Shown: positions 6,861-16,080, numbered from the stretch's first letter. The stretch is 64,000 bases of DNA from Mycobacterium sp. JS623 (GCF_000328565.1 NC_019966.1:3596001-3660000), one strand, 5' to 3'. Notes: generated by a model not told the origin, from the letters alone. A program made the numbers and translations.

Positions 6861-8834
6861 CTAGCGCTGGTTGCGGTTCCATTCCACCCAGCCGACGCCG
6901 CTGCGGCCGTCGTCGGTGGTGACCGTCGCCCAGGCCCGCGGGAAGTGGCTGATCCGTCCGTCGGGGGCTGTCAGCAGCACCGGTGCGTGCCCGCGAATGT
7001 CGACCGTGGCGGTCAGGTCGCCATAGGTGATCGTTGTCGCGGTAGGTAAGTTGTTGTCGGCGAACGTCTCCCGCGCTGTGACCGCTTCCAGTTCGGCCAG
7101 TGGCTGACCTGGTTGTTGGACGTATCCGATGCCGATCGGCGGCGCGCCGGGGATCCGGATATCCACGCCGTGCAGGTGCGTGCCGTCGTCGAGATGCAGT
7201 GCGCTCCAGACCCAGTCCATGGCCCACCAGTCGCGGACACCCCACGAGTGGTCGCGCTGCCCGGGCATCTGGCTCACGGACACCTCGTCGCCGTCGACGG
7301 TGACTGTGCCAGACACCGTGCAGGGAATCTCATACCGCGGCGTGATCCGGTATTGGTACGGCGTTCCCGTCGTCGTCCACACGACATCCATTGCAACAGC
7401 GACCTGTCTGCCTGTCTCACCGCGCAGCAGCGCCGCCGGGTCGTCATATGCCTGTCCGTCTCCCCGTACCTGCACCCGGTACGTGCGCAGGGGATCTGTC
7501 GCGCCGAGGCTCAGCTCGTAAGCATCGGCTCGTACCGCGGCGGGATCGTCAGGCAGCGCGGCCTCGAAATCGTTGATCGCGACGGTGGCCATATCGGGTC
7601 CGCATAGCAGCGCGTTGATCCACGCCGTCTGCTGGTTCGGATACAGGCCCAGCCGTATCCAGCCTCCCACTCCCTGATCCGGGTCGGCGAAGTCGAAGTA
7701 CCAGCTCTCGTTCCAGAATGGTTCGTCAGTCCCGTCGTGTGGATCCTCGTCGTCAGCTGTCGGTGTAAGCGGTTCGGCTGCAACGGGTTCGGGAAGCATA
7801 GCCAGTGCGTCAGTATCAAGCACATGCTGGCAGTGTCGCTCCAGCATCACCATGAACATGTCGTCACCGCGGTCGGTCCGTACAACCAGCATCGACGACA
7901 CGATCACCATCATCACGCCGAAGAAGCTCTGCCGCCGCACGCCGTCGTGCACCTCATCGAGGCTGAGCAACCCGCCGAGCGCGTCGTGGTAGGCCCGCAG
8001 CAGCGCGTCATAATGCTCGCGCCGTCGCTCATCAGGCAGTGCACAGCCCAGGAAGTAGGCCACGTCCGTCATGGCCGGGCCCCATGCCACGGTCTGCCAA
8101 TCGACCACAGTGAGCGGACGTTCGGCGCCCGACTCGCCGAACAGCATGTTGTCCAGCCGATAGTCCCCGTGCACCAGGCCATGCGGTCGCTCCGGTACGG
8201 ATTCGCTTGCGACGTAGGCGTCGAAGCTCGCGACTAGCCGCTCACATACCGCGCGGTGCTCGGGGGCGATGCGCTCGCGGTAACGGTCGACGAACCCGGC
8301 GTACAACTGGCCGATCAAGGCCTGGCGCATCGGCGACTCGCGGTTGAGCCAGTCGGCGTTCGCTATCGCCGCGTCACCGAGCAGCGGTGCATGCACCCGG
8401 CCCAATTCCGATAGCGCCAGCATGGCCTGTTCGACTGTCGCGCCACAGATTTCGTCGCCGACGACGGCTGGGCCCGCGTCACCCAACAGCAGATGGAACG
8501 CGCCTGTCTCGGTGTTGAACCCAGCGTGGTGACACGGCGCGATCGGCCCGTCGATGCCCGGCGCGATGTCGGTGTAGAAGCGGACCTCGCGTTCGTAGAG
8601 GCCAAGCGCGTGGCCGGTCTGCCTGCTTACCGAGTCGGTCGCGGCAACCTTGAGTACGACGGAGTTTGGGCCGTCGCCGCCGTCGGTGTAGGACAGATCG
8701 ACGCGGTAGCACTCGCTCATTTGGCCCGTGCCGATGCGCTCGAACGCGAATTCGCGCACCGGCACGCCAAGCGCAGCGGTGAGCCATTCGGCGGTCAGGT
8801 CGGTGGGCCGCTCCACGACGTCAGTGGTGCGCAC
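6861..8834 (-). CDS. Aminoglycoside-phosphotransferase-like kinase fused to a C-terminal DUF7064/7065-like domain
   Basis: This 657-residue protein has an APH/choline-kinase-like domain (about 1-345) with the catalytic loop HGDYRLDN and the metal-binding DWQTVAWGP segment. An acidic linker (about 355-375) leads to a 280-residue C-terminal domain. That half is Trp-rich and includes GQRDHSWGVRDWWAMDW, typical of the DUF7064/7065 or tocopherol-cyclase-like group. The kinase half resembles the stand-alone phosphotransferase at 33.9 kb. The substrate is unknown; steroid- or lipid-alcohol-type substrates are known for related kinases. The first 14 bases overlap the amine oxidase gene, so the two are probably co-translated. 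Confidence 0.8.
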   Translation of the reverse strand: MRTTDVVERPTDLTAEWLTAALGVPVREFAFERIGTGQMSECYRVDLSYTDGGDGPNSVVLKVAATDSVSRQTGHALGLYEREVRFYTDIAPGIDGPIAPCHHAGFNTETGAFHLLLGDAGPAVVGDEICGATVEQAMLALSELGRVHAPLLGDAAIANADWLNRESPMRQALIGQLYAGFVDRYRERIAPEHRAVCERLVASFDAYVASESVPERPHGLVHGDYRLDNMLFGESGAERPLTVVDWQTVAWGPAMTDVAYFLGCALPDERRREHYDALLRAYHDALGGLLSLDEVHDGVRRQSFFGVMMVIVSSMLVVRTDRGDDMFMVMLERHCQHVLDTDALAMLPEPVAAEPLTPTADDEDPHDGTDEPFWNESWYFDFADPDQGVGGWIRLGLYPNQQTAWINALLCGPDMATVAINDFEAALPDDPAAVRADAYELSLGATDPLRTYRVQVRGDGQAYDDPAALLRGETGRQVAVAMDVVWTTTGTPYQYRITPRYEIPCTVSGTVTVDGDEVSVSQMPGQRDHSWGVRDWWAMDWVWSALHLDDGTHLHGVDIRIPGAPPIGIGYVQQPGQPLAELEAVTARETFADNNLPTATTITYGDLTATVDIRGHAPVLLTAPDGRISHFPRAWATVTTDDGRSGVGWVEWNRNQR

Positions 8835-10773
8835 TGGTCACCGAGGTGTGAGAACCGACCACGTCCAACGACGGGTTGCGGTCGAAGAACCCGAATGGCT
8901 TGAGCCAGAACGAGACCACGTCGACCGGCATCACGGGCCAGTCCTCCGGCCTGGTGATGTGGTGGATGCCGAAGACGTACCACATCACCACGTCGGTGTT
9001 CTCGATCGATCGGTTGGCCAACGTCCATCTGCCCAATCCGGTGTCCCGTTTGGACTGGTTCACGAATTCGCCTGCGGGCCACCGCTCATCGGGGCGATTA
9101 GGGGTCACCCACAGCGTGTGACCGATCACGCTGGCACGTTCGAGGACCGGTGACTCGGGATCGAACATCGGCGGAATCGCCCCGCTCGGAACCAACTTGT
9201 ACGACGGGTACGTGCCAAGGCCATTGACCACGTTGGTGTTGACCACCTTCCAGCTTCGTTGTGTCGCGAAGTTGACGTCCTGCTTGGCCTGGCTCTCGGT
9301 GCGCAATGGCACGTTTCGCACGACGAGAGAAAGCCCGTGCGGGTTATCCGGTCCGACCGGCTCTGGATACGACTCAGTCATGTAGACGGTGTTTTCGCTG
9401 CCGTCGATGTCCATGTCGAGTCGGGCGACCAAAAAGTGTTGATGGAACGGCGCATACGTGCGTTCGTCGACCAGTGTGCCGTTCGGATGAGGCTGGCCGG
9501 GCGCCAGCGGCGTGGTCACCATGATGCCGGTGGCGCGCACCTCGCATTCGATGTTTCCGTCCTGGTACAGCCGCCAATACACCAGGTACTCATAGTTGGC
9601 GACCGTGACGTGAAACGAGATCGTCAGCCGCCGCATGCGGCGCACCTCGGTGCCGATGTCGTGGTCGACGTGCTTCCACAGCACGGCATTGTCTTCCTCG
9701 TGAATGCAGATAGCGTTGGTGATCGTGTACGGCTCGCCCTTGCTGTTGTGCAAAACGGCGTCCAGGTAACGGATTTCGCCAAGGCAGTCGCACCCGAGCT
9801 CCAGCGACGTGGTCATGAAGCCAAGGCCCCACTCGCCGATGTCGAACGCCGTGCGCCGGTAGTGATCCTCCGATGGGTCGCGATACGGAATGATCATCTC
9901 GGCGAACGACAAACGGTGTGCCACTGAGCGATTTCGGTCACCATCGCGGTAGCGCACGGTGTGCAGCGTCATCCCCTCGCGGTGGTTGAAGCCGATGCGC
10001 AGCGACCAGTTCTGCCATTGCAGTAGATGGCCGTCCAGCGTGAACGACGGTCCCTCCGGCTGGGTGATGTGCAACGGTTTGAGTGGGGCGCGACGCGACG
10101 CCGACCGGATGCGGTCCGGAATGCGGCTCGGCACGTATTCGCCCATCACAGCCGGTGTTTCGGCGACGCCTCCGTTGTCCTCGACCCGCAGCAGCTCCAT
10201 CGAATTGAGGTCGATCACGCAGTGCAGCCCGCTGACCAGATTCGCGTACGGGTTGGCGCCGGGCACGGCCTTGAGCCAGGTGTCCGACCAGCCGAGTCGC
10301 CGGTCGCGCCACTGTCGCGGCGCCACCGCATCGCCGTAGGTCCATGTGTCGAAGAACACCAGTTCCATGTCGGTGATGCCGCGCTTGGCCAGTGCCGCAA
10401 TGAGATCGGGATGGGTGCGCAGCAGCTGGTCGCACTCAACGAACTCGTCGACGGTGAAGTTGGCCTGCACGCCGGGAATGTGTTCGAAAGACTCGGCGCG
10501 GTCGGCGGTCAACGACACCACGCTCTTGTAGGTAGCGTTGTTCGACCGCTGCAGACAAATCACTTCGGCGCGTCGCGCCGGCGCCGGTCCCCCGTCGTCG
10601 AACGCCTTCAGTTCGATCTTGCTCGGTTCGGCCAATTCGATCGAGGCGTATCGCCAACCCAGGTCCGATGTCGCCGGCACTCCGGCTCCGGCGCCGACGC
10701 CGTGTTCACGCTGCAGGATCGACGCGACCGCGCTGAACTCGTCGGCGGTGAGCGGATCCAGTGGGTGAGCCAC
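8821..10773 (-). CDS. Copper-containing primary-amine oxidase (topaquinone enzyme)
   Basis: 650 residues, the normal size for bacterial copper amine oxidases. The topaquinone-precursor tyrosine lies in ANYEYLVYW (consensus N-Y-D/E-Y/N), the catalytic-base Asp in FDIGEWG, the copper histidines in PFHQHFLVARLD (HxH), and the third His in GIHHITRPEDWPVMPVD. All key residues are intact. The enzyme oxidatively deaminates primary amines to aldehydes with release of ammonia and H2O2. No export signal is seen, so it is probably cytoplasmic. It lies downstream of lipT on the same strand and overlaps the kinase fusion by 14 bases, suggesting an amine or amino-alcohol catabolic unit. Confidence 0.93.
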   Translation of the reverse strand: MAHPLDPLTADEFSAVASILQREHGVGAGAGVPATSDLGWRYASIELAEPSKIELKAFDDGGPAPARRAEVICLQRSNNATYKSVVSLTADRAESFEHIPGVQANFTVDEFVECDQLLRTHPDLIAALAKRGITDMELVFFDTWTYGDAVAPRQWRDRRLGWSDTWLKAVPGANPYANLVSGLHCVIDLNSMELLRVEDNGGVAETPAVMGEYVPSRIPDRIRSASRRAPLKPLHITQPEGPSFTLDGHLLQWQNWSLRIGFNHREGMTLHTVRYRDGDRNRSVAHRLSFAEMIIPYRDPSEDHYRRTAFDIGEWGLGFMTTSLELGCDCLGEIRYLDAVLHNSKGEPYTITNAICIHEEDNAVLWKHVDHDIGTEVRRMRRLTISFHVTVANYEYLVYWRLYQDGNIECEVRATGIMVTTPLAPGQPHPNGTLVDERTYAPFHQHFLVARLDMDIDGSENTVYMTESYPEPVGPDNPHGLSLVVRNVPLRTESQAKQDVNFATQRSWKVVNTNVVNGLGTYPSYKLVPSGAIPPMFDPESPVLERASVIGHTLWVTPNRPDERWPAGEFVNQSKRDTGLGRWTLANRSIENTDVVMWYVFGIHHITRPEDWPVMPVDVVSFWLKPFGFFDRNPSLDVVGSHTSVTSAHH

Positions 10774-10857
10774 GGGGATTACGCAATCACATTGGCGTCA
10801 CGCCGCGCAGCCGATTCGGCGGGGCTGGATGAGCCTGGCCGGCGCGATGCGAGGGCT

Positions 10858-12366
10858 TCAGCCCGTTGCCAGCGAGAACCCTTCCCACGCCTGCCTGCGG
10901 TCGGCGTGTGGGTCGTACTCGACGTGTGGCCGCCGGTCGAGCACCATCACCGCCCGATCCGCGCTGGTGTACACCGGCCAGTCCTCCCCCGGCACGCCTG
11001 TGCGCGAAAAGGCCCGCCAGCGGGCCTGCACATCGTCGCTTACGCGAAGGGCTGCTCGCCGGTCGGCTGCTGCCGTGAGCAACCTGCCGAATTTCGTGCG
11101 GTAGACGTCGAACACCGCCAACAATTCGGTGGCATGGGTGGCGCCGAACCCCGACCAGCGCAGTGTGCGCGGCGCGTAGTCATAGCGGTAGAGGTAGGTG
11201 GGCGCGTGCGCGCTGTGCGCCTCGGCGATCTGCCACGCCGCCGACCCGAAGGCGAAGTCGCCGCCGAACTGGATGCAGGCCGCGGCGTCGGGGTAGCCGG
11301 GGTAGGCAGCGGTAATCCGTTCTCGCTCACCGGGTTCCGCGAGGGAAAGCAGCCGCTCGATCGTCGGTTCGGTCATGGGCAGCAGATTGAGGAAACGGCC
11401 GAACAACCGGGCTTCCTCGGCATTGGTGCCGACGACGAGCGGCACGCGGTGCGCCGTGCCGGTCCGCATCGCCTCGACCGGGTCCAGCGGCAGGTATTCG
11501 GTGCCGCGAGTGGGTCCCGCGGCAAACGCGCCGAGCATCTCGCGTTGGCCCTGCCGCACGAGCCGCTCGAATGCGTTGACAAGCTCCGCGGGTCGCGCCG
11601 CCATCACCGCATGGGCGCCGTCCTCTTCGCGCGCGCCCAGCAGCGCAGCGAACTTGGTTGCGTATTCGGCCGCAATCTCGGGAGAACGGACCATGCCTGC
11701 GGCCGGGCTCTCCGAAATCGCTTGGGCAAAAAGGCCTTTGGCGGCGGGCACGGCCAGTAGCGTGGCGACGGCGTGTGCGCCCGCGCTCTCGCCGAAGATC
11801 GTCACGTTGTTGGGGTCACCGCCGAAGACCGCGATGTTGTCGTGCACCCAACGCAACGCCATCACCAGGTCGCGCAGGAATAGGTTGTCGTCAATGGTGA
11901 TGCTGTTGTTGGACAACGATGACAGGTCCAGGCAACCCAGTGCGTTGAGCCGGTAGTTCACCGAGACATACACGCAGCCCTTTCGCGCCAGCGCCGCCCC
12001 GTCGTAGACCGGTGTCGCCGAGCTGCCCATGAAGTAGCCGCCGCCGTGAATGAACACCATGACCGGCAACGGCTGATTTGAAGGACGCTTGGGGGTGACG
12101 ACGTTGAGCGTCAGGCAGTCCTCGCCCATCGGTTGGTATTTGCCGGGGGCGAGCATCGTGTACATGCGCTGCTGCGGCGAGCAGAAGCCGAATCCGTGGC
12201 AGTACCGCACACCCCGCCATGGCTCCACGGGCTGGGGTGCACGCAGTCGCAGCGGCCCCACCGGCGGGCGCGCGTAGGGAATCGACCGCCACCGGTTCAC
12301 CCCGTCGCGGGTGAAGCCCTCGACCGTGCCCGAGTCGATGGTTGCGCGGACAACATGTTCGTGCAT
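10858..12366 (-). CDS. lipT: Type-B carboxylesterase/lipase (LipT-like)
   Basis: 502 residues with the carboxylesterase-B fold signature. The nucleophile elbow is GESAGAHA, the oxyanion loop is HGGGYFMGS, and the N-terminal EDCLTLNV motif is present. The acid and histidine of the triad should lie in the C-terminal half (FGATHATELL region). It hydrolyses carboxylic esters; the natural substrate is unknown. It is divergent from the lppI-type lipoprotein, the same arrangement as Rv2045c (lipT)/Rv2046 (lppI) in M. tuberculosis. No signal peptide is evident. Downstream on the same strand, after 84 bases, come the amine oxidase and kinase fusion. Confidence 0.88.
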   Translation of the reverse strand: MHEHVVRATIDSGTVEGFTRDGVNRWRSIPYARPPVGPLRLRAPQPVEPWRGVRYCHGFGFCSPQQRMYTMLAPGKYQPMGEDCLTLNVVTPKRPSNQPLPVMVFIHGGGYFMGSSATPVYDGAALARKGCVYVSVNYRLNALGCLDLSSLSNNSITIDDNLFLRDLVMALRWVHDNIAVFGGDPNNVTIFGESAGAHAVATLLAVPAAKGLFAQAISESPAAGMVRSPEIAAEYATKFAALLGAREEDGAHAVMAARPAELVNAFERLVRQGQREMLGAFAAGPTRGTEYLPLDPVEAMRTGTAHRVPLVVGTNAEEARLFGRFLNLLPMTEPTIERLLSLAEPGERERITAAYPGYPDAAACIQFGGDFAFGSAAWQIAEAHSAHAPTYLYRYDYAPRTLRWSGFGATHATELLAVFDVYRTKFGRLLTAAADRRAALRVSDDVQARWRAFSRTGVPGEDWPVYTSADRAVMVLDRRPHVEYDPHADRRQAWEGFSLATG

Positions 12367-12443
12367 GCCTTCGACGGTATCGAAAGAGCCTCGCCGCCGC
12401 GCCTGGCAAGGGATTGCGTGTCGGCCCGCTAGCCTTGGCCGTT

Positions 12444-13133
12444 ATGCGGATTGCTGCCTTGATCGCGGCGTCTGTGCTGGTGGCGGGGTGTTCGCACGCC
12501 GTGGGAGGGGATGCCGAGCGGTCGACGCCCTCATTGACGGTCCCGCCGAGCACAACGCGCGCCGCACCATCGATGACGTCGCCAACCTCGAGCGCCCCCG
12601 CCAAGGCACCCAGTCCTGGGGCACCGATGCGCGACGTCACCGCCTGGGTCGAAGCGGGCACGGCCGCCGATCCGGCGCAGTTTCACTCCGCTACCCGCGA
12701 TGGCACGACGACCGACCTTGGCGACGACGTCGCGTTCGTCACGCCCGCGGGCAAGACCAACTGCATGACCGACTCCAAATACAGCGAGGGCGCACTGGCG
12801 TGCCTGGTGAAACTGACCAACCCGCCCCCGCAACCGCCCGACGTCTACGGACAGTGGAAGGGCGGCTGGGTCGACTACGGCGGCAAGAGCGTGCAGATCG
12901 GTTCGGTGCATGGCGACCCCGGCCGCTTCGCCGCGGGCTCAGGCCCGCAATTGCCGTACGGCCAGTCGCTGGCGTTCGGCGACTACCGCTGCCGAAGTGA
13001 CCAGGCCGGGCTGGTGTGCGTCAACTACGCGCATCAGTCCGCGGCCCGGTTCAACGACGCGGGCGTGCAGGTTTTCGGGTGTCTGCAACCGGCGACCGCT
13101 CCCCCGCAGATCGGCGAGATGTTCAGCTGCTGA
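12444..13133 (+). CDS. lppI: Lipoprotein, LppI-like
   Basis: 229 residues starting MRIAALIAASVLVAGC. The lipobox VAGC puts the lipidated Cys at residue 16, so this is an exported, lipid-anchored protein. A Ser/Thr/Pro-rich spacer (about 20-60) leads to a compact domain with several cysteines (CMTD, LACLV, YRCRS, LVCVN, FGC and a C-terminal FSC) that could form disulfides outside the membrane. The function is unknown. The position, divergent from lipT, matches Rv2046 (lppI). An upstream in-frame start at 12342 would destroy the signal peptide and overlap lipT, so it is rejected. The 3' end overlaps the convergent CDF gene by 11 bases. Confidence 0.85.
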   Translation: MRIAALIAASVLVAGCSHAVGGDAERSTPSLTVPPSTTRAAPSMTSPTSSAPAKAPSPGAPMRDVTAWVEAGTAADPAQFHSATRDGTTTDLGDDVAFVTPAGKTNCMTDSKYSEGALACLVKLTNPPPQPPDVYGQWKGGWVDYGGKSVQIGSVHGDPGRFAAGSGPQLPYGQSLAFGDYRCRSDQAGLVCVNYAHQSAARFNDAGVQVFGCLQPATAPPQIGEMFSC

Positions 13134-14049
13134 GCACACCGTCGTGCGCGGGATAGGCGTGCACGATCACCGACGCGAGCTTCGGAATGCTATGGGCCAG
13201 TTCATGTTCGGCGCCATGGGCGACAGAGTGTGCATCGGCCAGGCTCAGTGACGGGTCGACGTCGAGTTCCGCGTCGGCTTCCAGTTGATGTCCGACCCAG
13301 CGCATCCTGACTCGTCGGACCGCGCGAACTCCCGGCCGGGCGGCCAGCACCGTGACGGCATCGTCGACCAGGTCGGGGTCGACGCGATCCAGCAGCCTGC
13401 CGAACACGTCGCGCGCCGCGAACACCAACACGACTACGATCGCGCCAGCGATGACCAAGCCGACGATGGGGTCAGCCGCCGGAAAGCCAAGCGCCGCGCC
13501 GACAGCACCGGCGACCACCGCCAACGATGTCAATCCGTCTGCGCGCGCGTGCATTCCGTCGGCCCGCAGCGACGCCGACCCGATCCGCTTGCCGCCCCGA
13601 ATGCGATACAGGGCCACCACTTCATTGCCGACGAACCCGACGACGCCGGCCGTCGCGACCCACCCCAGATGCGCCAACGGCACGGGATCCAACAACCGGC
13701 GGATGGCCTCGACGGCGGCTACCACTGCCGAGATCGCGATCACCGACACCACGAACAGCCCGGCCAGGTCCTCAACTCGCCCAAAGCCATACGTGTAGCG
13801 ACGGGTGGCGGCGCGCCGGCTCATCGAGAAGGCGATCCACAGTGGCACCGCGGTCAGCGCGTCAGAGAAGTTGTGCACGGTGTCAGCGAACAACGCGACC
13901 GAGCCCGAAACCGCGACGATCACGCACTGCGCCGCGGCGGTGAGGCCGAGCACCACCAGGCTGATCTTCACTGCGCGGATACCCGCGGCGCTGTCGCGCA
14001 TGGCGTCGTCGACGTCGTGGGTGTGGTCGTGGCTATGTCCGAAGCCCAT
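13123..14049 (-). CDS. Cation diffusion facilitator (zinc/divalent metal exporter)
   Basis: 308 residues beginning with a His-rich metal-binding leader (GHSHDHTHD). Six membrane helices follow, with the CDF metal-site motifs FADTVHNFSD in helix 2 and RADGMHARADGLTS in helix 5 (the HD/DxxxD type expected for Zn). The C-terminal cytoplasmic domain (about 215-305) ends in the His/Asp-containing AHSVAHGAEHELAH. It exports Zn2+ or a related divalent metal by proton antiport. The start shares one base with the stop of the upstream ArsR gene. Mycobacterial zinc-exporting CDFs such as ZitA have this architecture, but I do not assign that symbol. Confidence 0.9.
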   Translation of the reverse strand: MGFGHSHDHTHDVDDAMRDSAAGIRAVKISLVVLGLTAAAQCVIVAVSGSVALFADTVHNFSDALTAVPLWIAFSMSRRAATRRYTYGFGRVEDLAGLFVVSVIAISAVVAAVEAIRRLLDPVPLAHLGWVATAGVVGFVGNEVVALYRIRGGKRIGSASLRADGMHARADGLTSLAVVAGAVGAALGFPAADPIVGLVIAGAIVVVLVFAARDVFGRLLDRVDPDLVDDAVTVLAARPGVRAVRRVRMRWVGHQLEADAELDVDPSLSLADAHSVAHGAEHELAHSIPKLASVIVHAYPAHDGVLSS

Positions 14050-14432
14050 CAGCCCGCCCCCTCGTGCAGCACGCGCAGCTCGCCGTCGTCCAGGTGGTGG
14101 GCGGGGACGCCCCCTGCCGCGTGTTCGGCGTTGTGCACCGCGTCGGTGACGAGCTGACGGACGTGGTCGTTCTCAAGCCGGTAGAACACCTGCGTGCCCT
14201 CGCGCCGGGTGCGCACCAGCCGGGCCATCCGCAGCTTGGCCAGGTGTTGCGACACCGACGGCCCCGGCTTGCCGACCCGTCCGGCCAGGTCATTGACGGA
14301 TAGCTCGCGGTCGGCGAGCGCCCAGAGCACCTGAACGCGGGTGGAGTCGGAGAGCATCCGGAATACCTCGACGACAAGGTCGGCTTGCTCGTCGGCCAGC
14401 CGCCGTCCGCAGACCTTCTTATCTGCATTCAT
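14049..14432 (-). CDS. ArsR/SmtB-family metal-sensing repressor
   Basis: 127 residues. The winged helix-turn-helix reads FRMLSDSTRVQVLWAL...LSVNDLAGRVGKPGPSVSQHLAKLRMARLV. The C-terminal helix carries a DHV...HNAEH cluster resembling the alpha-5 Zn/Co/Ni site of SmtB, CzrA and NmtR, and a His-rich tail (PAHHLDD) follows. This predicts derepression by zinc or a similar ion. It sits immediately upstream of and overlaps the CDF exporter gene, and a perfect 8+8 dyad covers its start codon, so autoregulation of a repressor-exporter operon is the natural reading. Confidence 0.9.
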   Translation of the reverse strand: MNADKKVCGRRLADEQADLVVEVFRMLSDSTRVQVLWALADRELSVNDLAGRVGKPGPSVSQHLAKLRMARLVRTRREGTQVFYRLENDHVRQLVTDAVHNAEHAAGGVPAHHLDDGELRVLHEGAG

Positions 14433-14442
14433 ACGCAGATAA
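14419..14442. promoter_or_regulatory. Dyad covering the arsR start codon, probable ArsR/SmtB operator
   Basis: TTATCTGC-N8-GCAGATAA is a perfect 8+8 inverted repeat spanning the ATG of the ArsR gene. A second shorter dyad (ACGCAG...CTGCGT, 14433-14457) overlaps it upstream. An operator on the start codon fits a leaderless or very short-leader transcript, common in mycobacteria. Confidence 0.65.
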
Positions 14443-14466
14443 TAGCGATTGCTGCGTCAAGCCGGG

Positions 14467-15561
14467 CTAGGCGACGCCCTTCTGCTTCAAGATCGGCAAC
14501 ACGCCTTCGGCGAACCAGTAGGCCTCCTCCAAATGCGGATAGCCCGACAGGATGAACTCGTCGAAGCCCAGCGAGTGATACTCGTAGATCAGGTTCGCGA
14601 CTTCTTCGTGACTGCCGACCAAGGCTGTGCCAGCACCGCCGCGGACCAGGCCAACGCCGGCCCACAGGTTCGGGTAGATCTCGAGCTGATCGACGCGGCC
14701 GCCGTGCAGGGCGGTCATTCGCCGCTGCCCTTCCGATTCCGACTTGGCATGCAGCTCAGTGGCTTTGGCAATCTGGTCAGGGGTGAGCTCGGCGAGCAGT
14801 TCATCGGCGACGGCCCACGCCGCCGCCGAGGTGTCGCGGCTGATGGTGTGCAGGCGGATGCCGAACCGTACGTTGCGGCCACGCTCGGCGGCCAGCTTGC
14901 GCACCCGCTCGATCTTGGCCGCAGCCGCCTGCGGTGGCTCGCCCCACGTCAAATACACGTCGACGTACTCCGCAGCGATCGGCAGCGCGGCCGGAGACGA
15001 GCCACCGAAGTAGATCTGCGGCAACGGATCCGGCGGTGCCGAAACGCGAGCGTCGGCCACCGAGTAGTACTTGCCTTCGAAATCGAGCGAGTCCTGGCAC
15101 CACACCGAATTCACGATGTGCAGGAACTCCCCGGTGCGGGCGTAGCGCTCGTCGTGGCTGAGCCAGTCGCCGAACCGGCGCTGCTCCACATCGTCGCCGC
15201 CGCTGACGATGTTGAGCAGCACCCGCCCTTCCGAGAACCGCTGCAGTGTCGCCGTCTGCTGCGCAGCCAACGTCGGCGGCACCAGCCCGGGCCGAAACGC
15301 GACGAGGAACTTCAGCCGCTCGGTCTCGGCAAGCAGCGCCGACGCGGTCAACCAGGCGTCCTCGCACCAGGTTCCGGTCGGCGTGAGCACGCCTTCGTAG
15401 CCGAGGCGGTCGGCAGCACGGGCCACCTCGGCCAGATACCGCCGACTCGGCGCGCGGTAGTTCGCGGGCAGCGTGTGGTGGGACGACGCGTGCGACGCGC
15501 CGACGATCGAACGACTGTCCCCATTGGTGGGCAGGAACCAGAAAAACTTGGCGGCCGACAT
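14467..15561 (-). CDS. ssuD: FMNH2-dependent alkanesulfonate monooxygenase
   Basis: 364 residues of the bacterial luciferase-like SsuD family. It has FFWFLPTNGDSR at the N-terminus, LKFLVAFRPGLVPPTLAAQQ, the FMN/phosphate-binding LLNIVSGGDDVEQ and the C-terminal SGYPHLEEAYWFAEGVLP. It releases sulfite from alkanesulfonates using reduced FMN, allowing growth on organosulfur under sulfate limitation. The open frame extends upstream, but the true start is the ATG at 15561 (MSAAKFFWF). A truncated ssuA lies ten bases upstream. No ssuB, ssuC or flavin reductase is adjacent, so the enzyme depends on partners elsewhere. Confidence 0.93.
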   Translation of the reverse strand: MSAAKFFWFLPTNGDSRSIVGASHASSHHTLPANYRAPSRRYLAEVARAADRLGYEGVLTPTGTWCEDAWLTASALLAETERLKFLVAFRPGLVPPTLAAQQTATLQRFSEGRVLLNIVSGGDDVEQRRFGDWLSHDERYARTGEFLHIVNSVWCQDSLDFEGKYYSVADARVSAPPDPLPQIYFGGSSPAALPIAAEYVDVYLTWGEPPQAAAAKIERVRKLAAERGRNVRFGIRLHTISRDTSAAAWAVADELLAELTPDQIAKATELHAKSESEGQRRMTALHGGRVDQLEIYPNLWAGVGLVRGGAGTALVGSHEEVANLIYEYHSLGFDEFILSGYPHLEEAYWFAEGVLPILKQKGVA

Positions 15562-15571
15562 ACACGCGCTC

Positions 15572-15960
15572 CTAATTGGTGCTGATGAAGAGTGGGCGTA
15601 ACACCTCGTTGAAGCGACGGTCCACCCAATTGTTGAACTTTGGTGCGGGGGAAGCGATTTGGCGCGACGCCGCGAACAGGTCGGCCAGCTTCTGTTCGGA
15701 GGCGACGATCTCGCCGTCCAGCTCGGTGGGCAGCCGCAGGCTCCGCCCCTGCACCACCGTTGCGACCTTCGGATCCAGCCCCACCGCTGCGGCATAGCTG
15801 TCCGCCCACTGCTGCGGGTGGTCCCTGGCCCAGCGCGCTGCCTTCTCGTAGCGCACCAGCAGGTCGGCCAGCGCGGTGTTGCGCCTCGGGTCGGCAAGCG
15901 CTGCATCGGATGCGATGCCGAACCAATCCCCATTTGCGATGCGCCCACCGACGATTGTCG
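15572..15960 (-). pseudogene. ssuA remnant: C-terminal part of an aliphatic-sulfonate-binding protein
   Basis: The frame reads TIVGGRIANGDWFGIASD then LADPRRNTALADLLVRYEKAARW and ends APKFNNWVDRRFNEVLRP. This is the C-terminal third of an SsuA/TauA-type periplasmic sulfonate-binding protein. The signal sequence and the N-terminal two thirds are missing, and upstream of about 15,960 the frame no longer looks coding. A GTG at 15856 could start a 94-residue fragment, which could not bind ligand. It is therefore a 5' deletion remnant in front of an intact ssuD. The missing ABC importer genes may explain or follow from this deletion. Confidence 0.7.
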
Positions 15961-16080
15961 GCTGGCGTGGTCGATGCCAACGGCAGGGCCAACTCGGCGG
16001 GAACGGTCACGGTGAGCCGACGCTACGCAGTCCCAGACGGCGACTGAAGGGTTTGATTCCGGGTGATGCGAAGACCACCG

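Noticed and set aside
15562..15948. Upstream extension of the ssuD frame
   Set aside because: It reads the ssuA remnant out of frame; MSAAKFFWF at 15561 is the family start.
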